The translations under genes were made by a program, and so were the position numbers. A stretch of DNA of 64,000 nt from Ancylobacter sp. SL191 (GTDB lineage Bacteria > Pseudomonadota > Alphaproteobacteria > Rhizobiales > Xanthobacteraceae), in assembly GCF_026625645.1 (NCBI RefSeq), contig NZ_CP113056.1, forward strand, positions 186,001 to 250,000, read 5' to 3'. Below the pieces are notes generated by a model, which had not been told where the DNA came from, did no database searches, and was given only the letters and a program-made list of their open reading frames with translations. This document shows positions 8,150 through 17,732 of the stretch, piece after piece. Every line of letters begins with the position of its first letter. Within the stretch, counting starts at the first letter, position 1.

Positions 8150-8752
8150 ATGACCAACAAGTTCGTGACCCTCACGGCCGTCGCCGCCCTGTCGCTGGCT
8201 CCCGCGGTGGCCTTCGCGCAGAGTGCGGCCCCCGGCAGCACGACCCCGCCCGCCGCCTCCCCGGTCGCCCCCGATGCCGGCACCCCGCAGGCACCCGCGT
8301 CGGAGATGCCCAATTCCCCGACCGGCACCATGAACAACAGAACCGCTCCGACCGGCACCTCCAACGCCGCCCAGACCACGGTGCCGGCCACGCCGAAATT
8401 CGTCAGCACCCAGTCCAGCGGCCAGTGGCTCGGCTCGGACCTGATGGGAACCGCCGTCGTCACCTCCAATGACGAGTCGCTCGGCTCGATCAGCGACGTG
8501 GTGATCGACCGTGACGGCTCCATCGTCGCGGCGGTGATCGATGTCGGCGGCTTCCTCGGCATCGGCGCCAAGCCGGTCGCGGTCTCCTTCGACTCGCTGA
8601 CCCCGACCCCGACCGACAATGGCCAGAAGATCGTCGTCGCCCTCACCAAGGAAGAGCTGAATTCGGCGCCCGAGTTCAAGTCGCTGGACGATAATCGTGG
8701 CGACGCCTCGAACGCGACGACCGGCACGGCCGCTCCCGCCACCACCAACTGA
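8150..8752 (+). CDS. Exported PRC-barrel domain protein
   Basis: The 200-residue protein has a clear signal peptide (residues 1-23, ending AFAQ), a Pro/Thr/Ala-rich linker, and a PRC-barrel domain (about 90-175) with LMGTAVVTSNDESLGSISDVVIDRDGSIVAA cut by conserved Gly and Asp, then a low-complexity tail. PRC-barrel proteins in this lineage are often stress-induced envelope or periplasmic proteins of unknown role. The ATG at 8150 has AGGAGA upstream. A consensus EcfG promoter and the neighbouring GSR core support stress control. Confidence 0.85.
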   Translation: MTNKFVTLTAVAALSLAPAVAFAQSAAPGSTTPPAASPVAPDAGTPQAPASEMPNSPTGTMNNRTAPTGTSNAAQTTVPATPKFVSTQSSGQWLGSDLMGTAVVTSNDESLGSISDVVIDRDGSIVAAVIDVGGFLGIGAKPVAVSFDSLTPTPTDNGQKIVVALTKEELNSAPEFKSLDDNRGDASNATTGTAAPATTN

Positions 8753-8770
8753 CCGCGCGCATCACCTAGC

Positions 8771-8795
8771 GATCCCCGGCCCGGCGCCGGGGATC
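8771..8795. terminator. Hairpin after PRC-barrel gene
   Basis: GATCCCCGGC / GCCGGGGATC, a 10-bp perfect stem with a 5-base loop, 18 bp past the stop. It has no clear T-tract, so it is a probable but not classical terminator. Confidence 0.5.
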
Positions 8796-8835
8796 TCGTC
8801 TAGCGACGGCCGCGCCCGCCGCGCCCGTCAGGACG

Positions 8836-8875
8836 GACATGCCCGGCCATCCCGTGTGAGGTGGCCGGGCATGTC
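8836..8875. repeat. 14-bp inverted repeat upstream of glnD
   Basis: GACATGCCCGGCCA and its exact complement TGGCCGGGCATGTC are separated by 12 bases. The core resembles the dispersed palindromes elsewhere in the window. It could also block read-through from the stress genes into glnD. Confidence 0.55.
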
Positions 8876-8937
8876 GCGTTTCCCAGTTGGCGTTTCCGCC
8901 CTGCCCGGCCACCTGGCGAGGGAGTACGCGGCGCACG

Positions 8938-11787
8938 ATGACGCGGCCGCGCGGATCGGGTAAAGCGGGGGGTGACCAGCCGGACCCCGACATGACCGAG
9001 CCCCGCCGCCGCCGCGCCGACCATCCCTTCCGCGAGCTCTTCGATCTCGACGCGATGCGGGTGGAACTCTCCGCCCTCGCCGCCTCCGTCATGCAGGGGC
9101 CCGCTTCGGGCCGCGAGATCGAGCTGCGCGGCCAGCTGGCGCGCCGGCTCAAGGTCGCCTATCAGCACGGCCACAAGACCGCCGAGCGCTGGCTGATGGA
9201 GGAAGGCTCCGGCCGGCGCTGCGCCGAGCGGCTGTCGCGCCTGCAGGACGAGATCATTCAGCTCGTGCATGAGCTGGTCGTGCGCTACCTCTACCCCTCC
9301 GACAACCCCTCGACCTCCGAGCGCATGGCGATCATCGCCGTCGGCGGTTATGGGCGCGGGCTGATGGCGCCGGGCTCGGACACCGACATCCTGTTCCTCC
9401 TGCCCTACAAGCAGACGGCCTGGGGCGAGAGCGTCGCCGAGGCGATGCTCTATGTGCTCTGGGACATGGGGCTGAAGGTCGGCCACGCCACGCGCTCGGT
9501 CGATGAGTGCATCCGCCAGGCGCGTGCCGACATGACCATCCGCACCGGCATTCTGGAGGCGCGGCTGCTGCTGGGCGAGCGGGCCCTGTTCAACGAACTC
9601 ACCTCGCGCTTCGATGCGGAAGTGGTGCAGGGCACGGCCGCCGAGTTCGTCGCCGCCAAGCTCACCGAACGCGAGGATCGCCTCAAGCGCGGCGGCCAGT
9701 CGCGCTATGTGGTCGAGCCCAATGTGAAGGACGGCAAGGGCGGCCTGCGCGACCTGCACACGCTGTTCTGGATCGCCAAATATGTCTACCGCGTCCACGA
9801 GACGCGCGAACTCGTCGCCAAGGGCGTGTTCACCGACGAGGAAGCCCGCATCTTCCGCCGCTGCGAGGATTTCCTCTGGTCGGTGCGCTGTCATCTGCAC
9901 TTCGTCACCGGCAAGGCGGAGGAGCGCCTGTCCTTCGACGTGCAGCGCGAGATGGCCGAGCGCCTCGGCTATGTCTCGCATCCCGGCATGCGCGACGTCG
10001 AACGCTTCATGAAGCACTATTTCCTCGTGGCGAAGGATGTCGGCGATCTCACCGCCATCGTCTCTGCCGCGCTGGAGGACCGCCACGACAAGCCGGTGCC
10101 GCGCCTTAACCGGATGATCGCCCGGCTGCGCCGCTCGCCGCGCCGCACCTTCAAGGAAACGACCGATTTCATCGTCGACAATGACCGCATCAACGTCGCC
10201 GACTCGAGCGCCTTCGGCCGCGATCCGGTCAATCTGATCCGCATCTTCTATCTCGCCGGCAAGCACGGCCTCGCCTTCCACCCGGACGCGATGCGCCTCG
10301 CCACGCGCTCGCTCAAGCTCATCGACGCGCGGCTGCGCGAGCACCCCGAGGCCAACCGGCTGTTCCTGGAGATCCTGTGCTCGCGCGACAGCGCCGAGAT
10401 CGTGCTGCGGCGGATGAACGAGACCGGCGTGCTTGGCCGCTTCGTGCCGGATTTCGGCCGCGTCGTCGCGATGATGCAGTTCAACATGTACCACTCCTAC
10501 ACGGTGGACGAGCATCTCATCCGCTCCATCGGCGTGCTCGCGCGCATCGAGCAGGGCGACCGGCCGGATTTCGGCCTCGCCAACGAACTGATGCAGCAGA
10601 TCAAGAACCGCCAGCTGCTCTATGTCGCGACCTTCCTGCACGACATCGCCAAGGGCCGGCCGGAGGACCATTCGATCGCCGGCGCCCGCGTCGCCCGCAA
10701 GCTGTGCCCGCGCTTCGGCCTGTCGCCGAGCGATACGGACACGGTGGCCTGGCTGATCGAGCAGCACCTCACCATGTCCACCATCGCGCAGTCGCGCGAT
10801 CTCTCCGACCGCAAGACCATCGAGAACTTTGCCGCCGTGGTGCAGAGCCTCGAACGGATGCGGCTGCTGGAAATCCTCACCACCGCCGACATCGCCGCCG
10901 TCGGGCCGGGCGTGTGGAACAACTGGAAATCCCAGCTCCTGCGCACGCTCTATTACGAGACCGAGCCGGTGGTCACCGGCGGCTTCTCGGAGAGCAACCG
11001 CACCCAACGCGTGGGCCGCGCCCAGGCCGAATTCCGCGCCGCCATGACGGACTGGCAGGCGCCCGCGCTCGAGGCCTATGCCGCGCGCCACTACCCGTCC
11101 TACTGGCTGCAGACCGACCGCGACCAGCAGGTCGCCCATGCCCGCTTCATCGTCGAGGCCGAGACGGCGGGCCGCGCGCTCGCCACCGCGACCAAGACCG
11201 ACCCGGCGCGCGGCATCACCGAGCTGACCGTCTTCGCGCCCGATCACCCCAAGCTGCTCGCCGTCATCGCCGGCGCCTGCGCCAGCGCGGGGGCGCATAT
11301 CGTCGACGCGCAGATCAGCACCACGACGGATGGGCGGGCGCTCGACACCATCTCGCTCACCCGCGCCTTCGAGCGCGACGAGGACGAGCTGCGCCGCGCC
11401 GACCGCATCGCCGGCGCCATCGAGAAGGCGCTGTCGGGCGAGATCCGCCTGCCCGAGGTGGTGGCGAAGAAGCTCACCAAGCGCCCGCGCGCCTTCACCG
11501 TCGAGCCCGAGGTGACGCTGAACAATTCGTGGTCGAACAAGCACACGGTGGTGGAGGTCTCCGGCCTCGACCGGCCGGGCCTGCTCTACGGCCTCACCCA
11601 GACGCTCTCGCGCCTCAACCTCAACATCGCCTCGGCGCATGTGGCCACCTTCGGCGAGCGGGCGGTCGACGTGTTCTACGTCACCGACCTGATGGGCGCC
11701 AAGATCATGGGCGCCGCCCGCCACTCCGCCATCCGCCGCGCGCTCCTCGCGGTGCTCGACGCAGACGACGAGGCGAACGCGGCGTAA
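8938..11787 (+). CDS. glnD: Bifunctional PII uridylyltransferase/uridylyl-removing enzyme
   Basis: GlnD senses glutamine and adds or removes UMP on PII proteins (GlnB/GlnK), setting nitrogen control. The order of domains is typical: nucleotidyltransferase with GGYGRGLMAPGSDTDILF (near residue 136), an HD domain with YHSYTVDEHLIRSIGVL and HDIAKGRPEDHSIAG, and two C-terminal ACT domains (ELTVFAPDHPKLLAVIAG; VVEVSGLDRPGLLYGLTQ). The frame is open from a TTG at 8887. ATG at 8938, with GAGGGAG 13 bp upstream, is preferred; ATG 8992 is a second option. The length of about 949 aa fits the alphaproteobacterial family. Confidence 0.93.
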   Translation: MTRPRGSGKAGGDQPDPDMTEPRRRRADHPFRELFDLDAMRVELSALAASVMQGPASGREIELRGQLARRLKVAYQHGHKTAERWLMEEGSGRRCAERLSRLQDEIIQLVHELVVRYLYPSDNPSTSERMAIIAVGGYGRGLMAPGSDTDILFLLPYKQTAWGESVAEAMLYVLWDMGLKVGHATRSVDECIRQARADMTIRTGILEARLLLGERALFNELTSRFDAEVVQGTAAEFVAAKLTEREDRLKRGGQSRYVVEPNVKDGKGGLRDLHTLFWIAKYVYRVHETRELVAKGVFTDEEARIFRRCEDFLWSVRCHLHFVTGKAEERLSFDVQREMAERLGYVSHPGMRDVERFMKHYFLVAKDVGDLTAIVSAALEDRHDKPVPRLNRMIARLRRSPRRTFKETTDFIVDNDRINVADSSAFGRDPVNLIRIFYLAGKHGLAFHPDAMRLATRSLKLIDARLREHPEANRLFLEILCSRDSAEIVLRRMNETGVLGRFVPDFGRVVAMMQFNMYHSYTVDEHLIRSIGVLARIEQGDRPDFGLANELMQQIKNRQLLYVATFLHDIAKGRPEDHSIAGARVARKLCPRFGLSPSDTDTVAWLIEQHLTMSTIAQSRDLSDRKTIENFAAVVQSLERMRLLEILTTADIAAVGPGVWNNWKSQLLRTLYYETEPVVTGGFSESNRTQRVGRAQAEFRAAMTDWQAPALEAYAARHYPSYWLQTDRDQQVAHARFIVEAETAGRALATATKTDPARGITELTVFAPDHPKLLAVIAGACASAGAHIVDAQISTTTDGRALDTISLTRAFERDEDELRRADRIAGAIEKALSGEIRLPEVVAKKLTKRPRAFTVEPEVTLNNSWSNKHTVVEVSGLDRPGLLYGLTQTLSRLNLNIASAHVATFGERAVDVFYVTDLMGAKIMGAARHSAIRRALLAVLDADDEANAA

Positions 11788-11853
11788 AGCACGCTGGCAA
11801 GGGCGCGCCCGGCGCGGTATCGAAATCCCGTCGACCCTTCCGGGAGCTGCCGC

Positions 11854-12759
11854 GTGCATGAGATCGCGCTGATATTGGTGTGCCTCGCTTTGGGCGTGGT
11901 GCTGCGCTGGAGCGGGCGGCTGCCGGACAATGCCGGCAAGGTGCTGTCCGGCTGGGTGATCAATGTCGCGCTGCCGGCGGCGGCGCTGGAGAGTTTTCAC
12001 AAGCTCACGGTCCATCCCGACTGGTGGCTGGCGGCGGCGACGCCGTGGCTGGGCGTGGCGGTGGCCATCGCCGTACTGGTGCCGCTCTGCCGGGCGCTTG
12101 GCTGGTCGCGCGGGCGCACCGGGGCGCTGATCCTCGGCGCGGGCTGGGGCAACACCTCCTTTGTCGGCCTGCCGATGATCGCCGCCTTCGCCGGCAGCCA
12201 GTGGCTGGGCCTCGGCATCGTCATCGACCTGTTCGGCTCCTATCTCGCGCTCTCGACGCTGGGCCTTGCCATCGCGGCCGTGGCGAGCGAGGGGCGGCTG
12301 GACCTGAAGGCGGTGAGCAAGCGCATCATCATCTTCCCGCCCTTCATCGCCATCCTCATCGCCTTCGCCACCAACCATCTCGACCGGCCGGACTGGCTCG
12401 ATGAGATCATCACCGCGCTGGCCGCGACGCTCACGCCGCTGGCACTCGCCGCAGTGGGCTATGCGCTGCGCATCGACCGGCTGAAGCACCATCTGGCGCC
12501 GCTCGGCGTGGGGCTCACGCACCGGCTGCTCCTCGCCCCCGCCCTGCTGATCGGCCTCTATGCCGCGCTCGGCGACACGTCGGACCCGGTCGCGAAGATC
12601 GCCATGCTGGAAATGGCCATGCCGCCTATGCTCGGCGCCAGCGTCATCGCCATGGACAACGACCTCGAGCCCGACCTGATCGCCGCCCTCATCGGCATCG
12701 GCGTGCCGCTCTCCATGCTCACCGCGCTGGGCTGGTGGACGCTGATCGCCGGCTTCTGA
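11854..12759 (+). CDS. AEC-family transporter (auxin efflux carrier fold)
   Basis: The 301-residue protein consists of about ten hydrophobic segments with the AEC pattern: inner repeat start GKVLSGWVINVALPAAAL, and GWGNTSFVGLPMI in the fourth helix region. Members export organic anions such as malate or auxin-like acids; the substrate here is unknown. The start is GTG at 11854 with GGGAG seven bases upstream. It lies 66 bp after glnD and 29 bp before an amidohydrolase gene, so it may be co-transcribed with the latter. Confidence 0.85.
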   Translation: MHEIALILVCLALGVVLRWSGRLPDNAGKVLSGWVINVALPAAALESFHKLTVHPDWWLAAATPWLGVAVAIAVLVPLCRALGWSRGRTGALILGAGWGNTSFVGLPMIAAFAGSQWLGLGIVIDLFGSYLALSTLGLAIAAVASEGRLDLKAVSKRIIIFPPFIAILIAFATNHLDRPDWLDEIITALAATLTPLALAAVGYALRIDRLKHHLAPLGVGLTHRLLLAPALLIGLYAALGDTSDPVAKIAMLEMAMPPMLGASVIAMDNDLEPDLIAALIGIGVPLSMLTALGWWTLIAGF

Positions 12760-12788
12760 CCCTTCCCTGCCCTCCCGGAGACGACCCC

Positions 12789-13748
12789 ATGAAGATCGCG
12801 CTTGAAGAACACGTCGTCTTCCCGGCTTTCCTCGACTATCTCGGCCACGCCATGCCGAAGGTGACACCCGAGGTCTATGCCGACATCGTCGCCCAGCTCT
12901 CGGATTTCGGCGAGCGGCGGCTGGCCGCCATGGACGCGGCGGGGGTCGGCCGGGCGGTGCTCTCGCTCTCCGGGCCGGGCGTGCAGATCGAGCCCGACAC
13001 CGCCGTCGCGTTGCGCGGCGCGCGGCTGGCGAACGACCTGCTCGCCACGGAAATCCAGCGCCGGCCGGACCGCTATGCCGGCTTCGCCCATCTCGCTCTG
13101 CAGGATCCCGTGGGCGCCGCCGACGAGCTGGAACGCTGCGTGCGCGAGCTCGGTTTCGTCGGCGCCATGGTCAATGGCCACACGCTCGGCGTCTATCTCG
13201 ACGACCCGCGTTACGCCCCGTTCTGGGAGCGGCTCGAGGCGCTCGACGTGCCGCTCTATTTGCATCCCGACGACAGCTTCGTGAAGCCCTATGTGCTGGA
13301 AGGCTGCGACGAGCTGCTCAAGCCGACCTGGGAATGGACCTTCGAGACCGCCTCGCACGCGCTGCGGCTGGTCTTTGCCGGCGTGTTCGACCGCTACCCG
13401 CGCGCCAGGCTCATTCTCGGCCATATGGGCGAGACCCTGCCCTATGTGCTCTGGCGCCTCGACAGCCGGGCCGCGCTGACCACCGGCAACCGCCCGCTCG
13501 CCGCCCCGCCCTCGCATTATCTGCGCACCAACGTCTACGTCACCACCTCCGGCCAATGCGCCGACGTGCCGCTCATCGCCGCGCTCTCGGCGCTGGGCGA
13601 GGACCGGGTGCTGTTCTCCATCGACTACCCCTATGAGGACTCCGCCACCGCCGCCCGCTTCATCGAGAACGCGGCGATCGACGAGACGGTGCGCGACAAG
13701 GTCTGCCGCCGCAATGCGCAGGCGCTGTTGCGCCTGCCGGCCGGCTGA
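12789..13748 (+). CDS. Amidohydrolase-family protein (gamma-resorcylate decarboxylase-like)
   Basis: The 319-residue product belongs to the TIM-barrel amidohydrolase_2 group. It starts MKIALEEHVVFPAF, in which the Glu and His match the metal site of 2,6-dihydroxybenzoate decarboxylases, continues with PLYLHPDDSF and LILGHMGETLPYVLWRLD, and ends with SIDYPYED. These enzymes perform non-oxidative decarboxylation or hydrolysis of aromatic acids. A 2,6-dihydroxybenzoate-like substrate is an inference. ATG at 12789 has GGAG ten bases upstream. The upstream AEC transporter may move the substrate or product. Confidence 0.8.
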   Translation: MKIALEEHVVFPAFLDYLGHAMPKVTPEVYADIVAQLSDFGERRLAAMDAAGVGRAVLSLSGPGVQIEPDTAVALRGARLANDLLATEIQRRPDRYAGFAHLALQDPVGAADELERCVRELGFVGAMVNGHTLGVYLDDPRYAPFWERLEALDVPLYLHPDDSFVKPYVLEGCDELLKPTWEWTFETASHALRLVFAGVFDRYPRARLILGHMGETLPYVLWRLDSRAALTTGNRPLAAPPSHYLRTNVYVTTSGQCADVPLIAALSALGEDRVLFSIDYPYEDSATAARFIENAAIDETVRDKVCRRNAQALLRLPAG

Positions 13749-13842
13749 GGCGCGAGCCGGCCCCCCGCCGCGCCGCAATCTCTCCGCTTAACCCCCCTTT
13801 AAACGCCGTCATTTAGGGTTCGTTTACCGGTGGGGCCTGGGG

Positions 13843-16035
13843 GTGTTGCGTTTCATGTTCGGACGGCGCGGTCAGATCGAGCGGCGGGAGCCGGTGCTGG
13901 GCACGCCCGGCTTCGACGGCGACCTGCGCCTGACCGCCGAGGACCGCCCGACGCTGGCCGCCGCCCCCCTCGCCCGCGAGCGCGCCTCGGGCGGCAAACG
14001 GCGCAAGGGCGGCTCCCAGGGATCACAGGGCTCGCAAAACTCCTCCGGCGAGGGGAAGACGGCGCGGCGCGGCGCCGCCGGCGGCGGGCGCGGGCGGGGA
14101 CGCAAGCGCGGGCTCATCAGTCGGCTGTTCTATTGGGGCGTGGTGCTCGGCCTCTGGGGCGTGATCGCGATAGGCGGCCTCATCTTCTATGAGGCGAGCC
14201 AGCTTCCCCCGATTCAGAACCTCGCCATTCCCGACCGGCCGCCCACCGTCATCATCCAGGGCGCGGACGGCAAGGCGATCGCCACGCGCGGCGAGATGGG
14301 CGGGGCGAATGTGCCGCTGCGCGCGCTGCCGCCCTATCTGCCGCAGGCTTTCGTCGCCATCGAGGACCGACGCTTCTATGCGCATTTCGGGCTCGACCCG
14401 CTCGGCCTTGCCCGCGCCGTGGTGGTCAATCTCACCGCCGGACGGCTGCGCGAGGGCGGCTCGACGCTGACCCAGCAGCTCGCCAAGAACCTGTTCCTGA
14501 CGCAGGAGCGCACGCTCTCGCGCAAGATCCAGGAACTGATCCTGTCGATCTGGCTGGAGACCAAATACTCCAAGAACGAGATCCTCGAACTCTATATGAA
14601 CCGCGTCTATTTCGGCGCGGGCGCCTATGGCGTCGAGGCGGCGGCGCAGCGCTATTTCGGCAAGTCGGCGCGGCAGGTCACGCTCTCCGAGGCGGCGATG
14701 CTGGCCGGCCTCGTCAAATCCCCCTCCTCCCTCGCCCCGACGCGCAATCTCGACGGGGCGCAGGCCCGCGCCGAGGTGGTGCTGGCGGCGATGCGTGACG
14801 CGGGCTTCATCTCGGCGGAAATGCAGCAGGCCGCGCTCGCCCGCCCGGCGACGCTGGCCAAGGGCCAGGGCCCAGATTCCACCGGCTATGTCGCCGACTG
14901 GGTGATGGAGCAGCTCAAATCCATCGTCGGGCCGATCACCGAGGACATCATCGTCCAGACGACCATCGAGCCGAGCCTGCAGGCGGCGGCGGAGCGGGCG
15001 CTGAAGGACACGCTGGCCAAGAGCGGCAAGAAATTCGGCGTCGAGCAGGGCGCCGTGGTGGTGATGGACACCGATGGCGGCGTGCGCGCCCTTGTCGGCG
15101 GGCGCTCCTATGAGGAGAGCCAGTTCAACCGCGCCATCACCGCCAAACGCCAGCCCGGTTCCTCCTTCAAGCCCTTCGTCTACCTCACCGCCATGGAGCG
15201 CGGGCTGACGCCCGAGAGCGTGCGCGAGGACGCGCCGATCCAGATCAAGGGCTGGAAGCCGGAGAATTTCTCCAAGGATTATCGCGGCCCGGTGGAGCTG
15301 AAAACGGCGCTCGCCTTCTCGCTCAACACCGTGGCGGTGCGGCTCGCGCTGGAAGTCGGGCCGGAGGAGGTCATCAAGACCGCGCACCGGCTCGGCATCA
15401 CCTCCAAGCTCGAGCCCAATGCCTCCATCGCGCTCGGCACCTCCGAAGTCTCGCTCTTGGAGATGGCGAGCGCCTACGCGCCCTTCGCCAATGGCGGCAT
15501 CGGCATCACCCCGCATGTCATCGAGCGTGTGCGCGACAAGTCCGGCACGGTGCTCTACGCCTATGCCCAGCCGAGCCGGGGCATGGTGATGGCGCCCCCG
15601 CATGTGGCGATGATGAACCGCATGATGCAGGACGTGCTGCTGGTCGGCACCGCGCGGCGGGCGGACCTGCCGGGCTGGCCGGCGGCGGGCAAGACCGGCA
15701 CCAGCCAGGATTACCGCGACGCCTGGTTCCTCGGCTATACCGGCCGCTTCATCGCCGGCGTGTGGCTCGGCAATGACGATGCCTCGCCGACCAAGAAGGC
15801 CGGCGGCTCGGGCCTGCCCGTCGATATCTGGAGCCAGGTGATGAAGGCGGCGCACAAGGACATGCCGCCGGTCGCGCTGCCCGGCGCGGGAACCTATCTG
15901 CCGGGCGGCACGGTGCCGCCGGGCGAGGTGCCGGAGGAACCGGTGGTCACTGGCGGCCCGCAGCCCGCCACGCGCAGCCCGCCGAAGCCGGGCCTCGACA
16001 ACTGGCTGATGGAAAAGCTGTTCGGCCGAAGCTGA
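13843..16035 (+). CDS. Class A penicillin-binding protein (PBP1A/1C family)
   Basis: This bifunctional peptidoglycan synthase of 730 residues has a basic cytoplasmic tail of about 90 residues rich in Gly/Arg/Ser and one membrane helix (about 95-117). The GT51 glycosyltransferase domain carries catalytic Glu in EDRRF (174-178) and EGGSTLTQQ (204-212). The transpeptidase domain has SSFK (nucleophile Ser440), SLN and KTGTS (617-621). The start is GTG at 13843; an ATG lies four codons later. It stands alone between an amidohydrolase gene and a convergent metallopeptidase gene. Confidence 0.93.
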   Translation: MLRFMFGRRGQIERREPVLGTPGFDGDLRLTAEDRPTLAAAPLARERASGGKRRKGGSQGSQGSQNSSGEGKTARRGAAGGGRGRGRKRGLISRLFYWGVVLGLWGVIAIGGLIFYEASQLPPIQNLAIPDRPPTVIIQGADGKAIATRGEMGGANVPLRALPPYLPQAFVAIEDRRFYAHFGLDPLGLARAVVVNLTAGRLREGGSTLTQQLAKNLFLTQERTLSRKIQELILSIWLETKYSKNEILELYMNRVYFGAGAYGVEAAAQRYFGKSARQVTLSEAAMLAGLVKSPSSLAPTRNLDGAQARAEVVLAAMRDAGFISAEMQQAALARPATLAKGQGPDSTGYVADWVMEQLKSIVGPITEDIIVQTTIEPSLQAAAERALKDTLAKSGKKFGVEQGAVVVMDTDGGVRALVGGRSYEESQFNRAITAKRQPGSSFKPFVYLTAMERGLTPESVREDAPIQIKGWKPENFSKDYRGPVELKTALAFSLNTVAVRLALEVGPEEVIKTAHRLGITSKLEPNASIALGTSEVSLLEMASAYAPFANGGIGITPHVIERVRDKSGTVLYAYAQPSRGMVMAPPHVAMMNRMMQDVLLVGTARRADLPGWPAAGKTGTSQDYRDAWFLGYTGRFIAGVWLGNDDASPTKKAGGSGLPVDIWSQVMKAAHKDMPPVALPGAGTYLPGGTVPPGEVPEEPVVTGGPQPATRSPPKPGLDNWLMEKLFGRS

Positions 16036-16053
16036 CCCTCGGCCAAGGCGACG

Positions 16054-16842
16054 TCAGTCTTCCGCGCCGTAGCGGTGAAGCTCGGCGCCATGCGCCTTCA
16101 GCCAGGCTTCCGCGCGCTCGCGGCCGGGAAACAGCCGGTCGACCGTCGCCCAGAAGCGCGGGCCGTGGTTCATCTCGCGCCGGTGCGCCACCTCATGGGC
16201 GGCGAGATAGTCGAGCACCTCGGCGGGCGCGAAGATCAGCCGCCAGGAATAGGACAGCGCGCCCTGCGCCGAGCACGAACCCCAGCGGCTCGCCGTGTCA
16301 CGCAGGGTGACGCGGGTGATGGTGACACCCAGCGCGGCGGCGTGGCGGCGGGAGGCCTCGATGAGATCGCGCTTGGCCTCGCGCTTGAGGAAATCGGTGA
16401 GGCGCCGGGCGACATGGGCCGCCTCGCCGGCCACCATGAGCGCCGGCACGCCTCCCGCCTCGCTTGTCCACACCGTGCCGCGCGCGGCCGGTGCATGCAC
16501 GATGCGATGGAGTACGCCGCGCACAGGGATCACCGCGCCGGGCGCAAAGGCGACCGTCTGCGGCAGACGGTCGAGCCGCACCTTGATCCAGCCGGCATGG
16601 CGGCGGGCGAAATCATAGGCCTCGTTCAGCGTGCCGCGCGCCGGCAGGGTCAGCACCACATCGCGCGTCGCCGCCCGCACACGCAACGTATAGCGACGGG
16701 CGCGGGGATTTCGGCGCAGCGTGACGGGGATTTCCTCGGTGCCGACCCGCACGCGGAAGCTCGCGGGCTCCACCACGACAGGACGGGTGGCCCGCGACGG
16801 TGCGCGTTTCGGGGCGGGAGGCTGCGCGGGGCGGAAGAGCAT
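16054..16842 (-). CDS. YgjP-like M48-type metallopeptidase
   Basis: The 262-residue protein has a C-terminal zinc site AAHEVAHRREMNHGPRFW (HExxH at about 222-226) and the preceding block TRVTLRDTASRWGSCS, both diagnostic of the YgjP/DUF45 group. The N-terminal part is a beta-rich domain (about 30-75) with NPRARRYTLRV. The natural substrate is unknown. It is convergent with the PBP gene (18 bp gap), lies downstream of gcrA on the same strand, and may be weakly co-transcribed. Confidence 0.87.
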   Translation of the reverse strand: MLFRPAQPPAPKRAPSRATRPVVVEPASFRVRVGTEEIPVTLRRNPRARRYTLRVRAATRDVVLTLPARGTLNEAYDFARRHAGWIKVRLDRLPQTVAFAPGAVIPVRGVLHRIVHAPAARGTVWTSEAGGVPALMVAGEAAHVARRLTDFLKREAKRDLIEASRRHAAALGVTITRVTLRDTASRWGSCSAQGALSYSWRLIFAPAEVLDYLAAHEVAHRREMNHGPRFWATVDRLFPGRERAEAWLKAHGAELHRYGAED

Positions 16843-16972
16843 CAGTCCACCGGGCCGGGAAATCCGGGCGCCATTATGGCGCCCTGCGGGCCGGGCGTCA
16901 GCCAGGTTTTGCCGCCGCGGTTCATTCCGCAGCGGCGGGGGCGATCAGCGCGCCAGGATCAGCGCGTGACGT

Positions 16973-17476
16973 TCAGCGCGCCAACCGGCGGCGGTTGCGG
17001 TCCTGGACCGGCTGGTAGGCGATGCGCGCATGATAAGCGCAATAGGGCAACCCGGTCTTGGTGCGGCTGCCGCAGTAGAAGAAGTCCGCCTTTCCGGGGT
17101 CGCCCACCGGCCAGCGGCAGGTGAATTCGGTGAGGTTCAGAATGGTGCAGCGGTCGGCCATCGGCACGACATTGGCAACCGGATTGGGCATTTCGGCCGG
17201 CTCGGGCTCGATCACCGGGTGCAGCACCGGCGCGAGAGCCGTGTTGCCCTGAACCATCGGGCGGGCCGCCGGGGCGCTGGTGGTCGGGCGCGGCTTGCGC
17301 GGGCGGGCAGCCGGGGCGGCCACCGCCTTGGCGCGGCCCGACAGGCCGAGCCGGTGAACCTTGCCGATGACGGCGTTACGGGTGACGCCCCCGAGCTCCG
17401 CGGCGATCTGACTGGCCGAGAGGCCCTCGGACCAGAGTTTCTTGAGCAGCTCGACGCGCTCATCCGTCCAGTTCAT
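16973..17476 (-). CDS. gcrA: Cell-cycle regulator GcrA
   Basis: GcrA is the sigma70 cofactor that activates promoters carrying methylated GANTC sites in Alphaproteobacteria. The 167-residue product starts MNWTDERVELLKKLWSEGLS followed by an HTH-like segment SQIAAELGGVTRNAVIGKVHRLGLSGR. A Pro/Ala linker leads to the C-terminal polymerase-binding part with CRWPVGDPG, FYCG and YCAYHARIAYQP. The frame is open far upstream, but ATG 17474-17476 has AAGGAGG at ideal spacing. Four GANTC sites cluster in its upstream region. Confidence 0.95.
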   Translation of the reverse strand: MNWTDERVELLKKLWSEGLSASQIAAELGGVTRNAVIGKVHRLGLSGRAKAVAAPAARPRKPRPTTSAPAARPMVQGNTALAPVLHPVIEPEPAEMPNPVANVVPMADRCTILNLTEFTCRWPVGDPGKADFFYCGSRTKTGLPYCAYHARIAYQPVQDRNRRRLAR

Positions 17477-17627
17477 CGCTGTGCCTCCTTCGCTCGCCGC
17501 CCAGCAGGCGGAATCCCGTGGCCCTCCGGCCGAGAACCCCGGCCGGGAAGAAACGCCGCATAACGCCACTGGGAATGCCGCCGCACGAGATGTCGTATCT
17601 GACGAGGAGAAGGCTACAATATGCGCA

Positions 17628-17732
17628 GACTCGCGGACAGTAGGTTCACGTCCGAAACGATCGTTTTCCCCAGTTGAGAGTCCGCGCCGCAACACTCGGG
17701 AAAGGATATGAGTCGGATCAATAACTTGAGTC
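17628..17732. promoter_or_regulatory. Cluster of four GANTC (CcrM-type) sites upstream of gcrA
   Basis: GANTC occurs at 17628-17632 (GACTC), 17678-17682, 17710-17714 and 17728-17732 (all GAGTC). At the local base composition one site per roughly 300 bp is expected, so four in 105 bp is dense. The cluster begins about 150 bp upstream of the gcrA ATG and suggests methylation-dependent control of gcrA or of a leftward promoter here. Confidence 0.6.

Noticed and set aside
8800..12867. A 1355-codon open frame on the minus strand opposite glnD and the AEC gene
   Set aside because: It is the antisense shadow of well-supported genes in GC-rich DNA, has no domain, and is His/Arg/Gly/Ala-rich in the way such shadows are.
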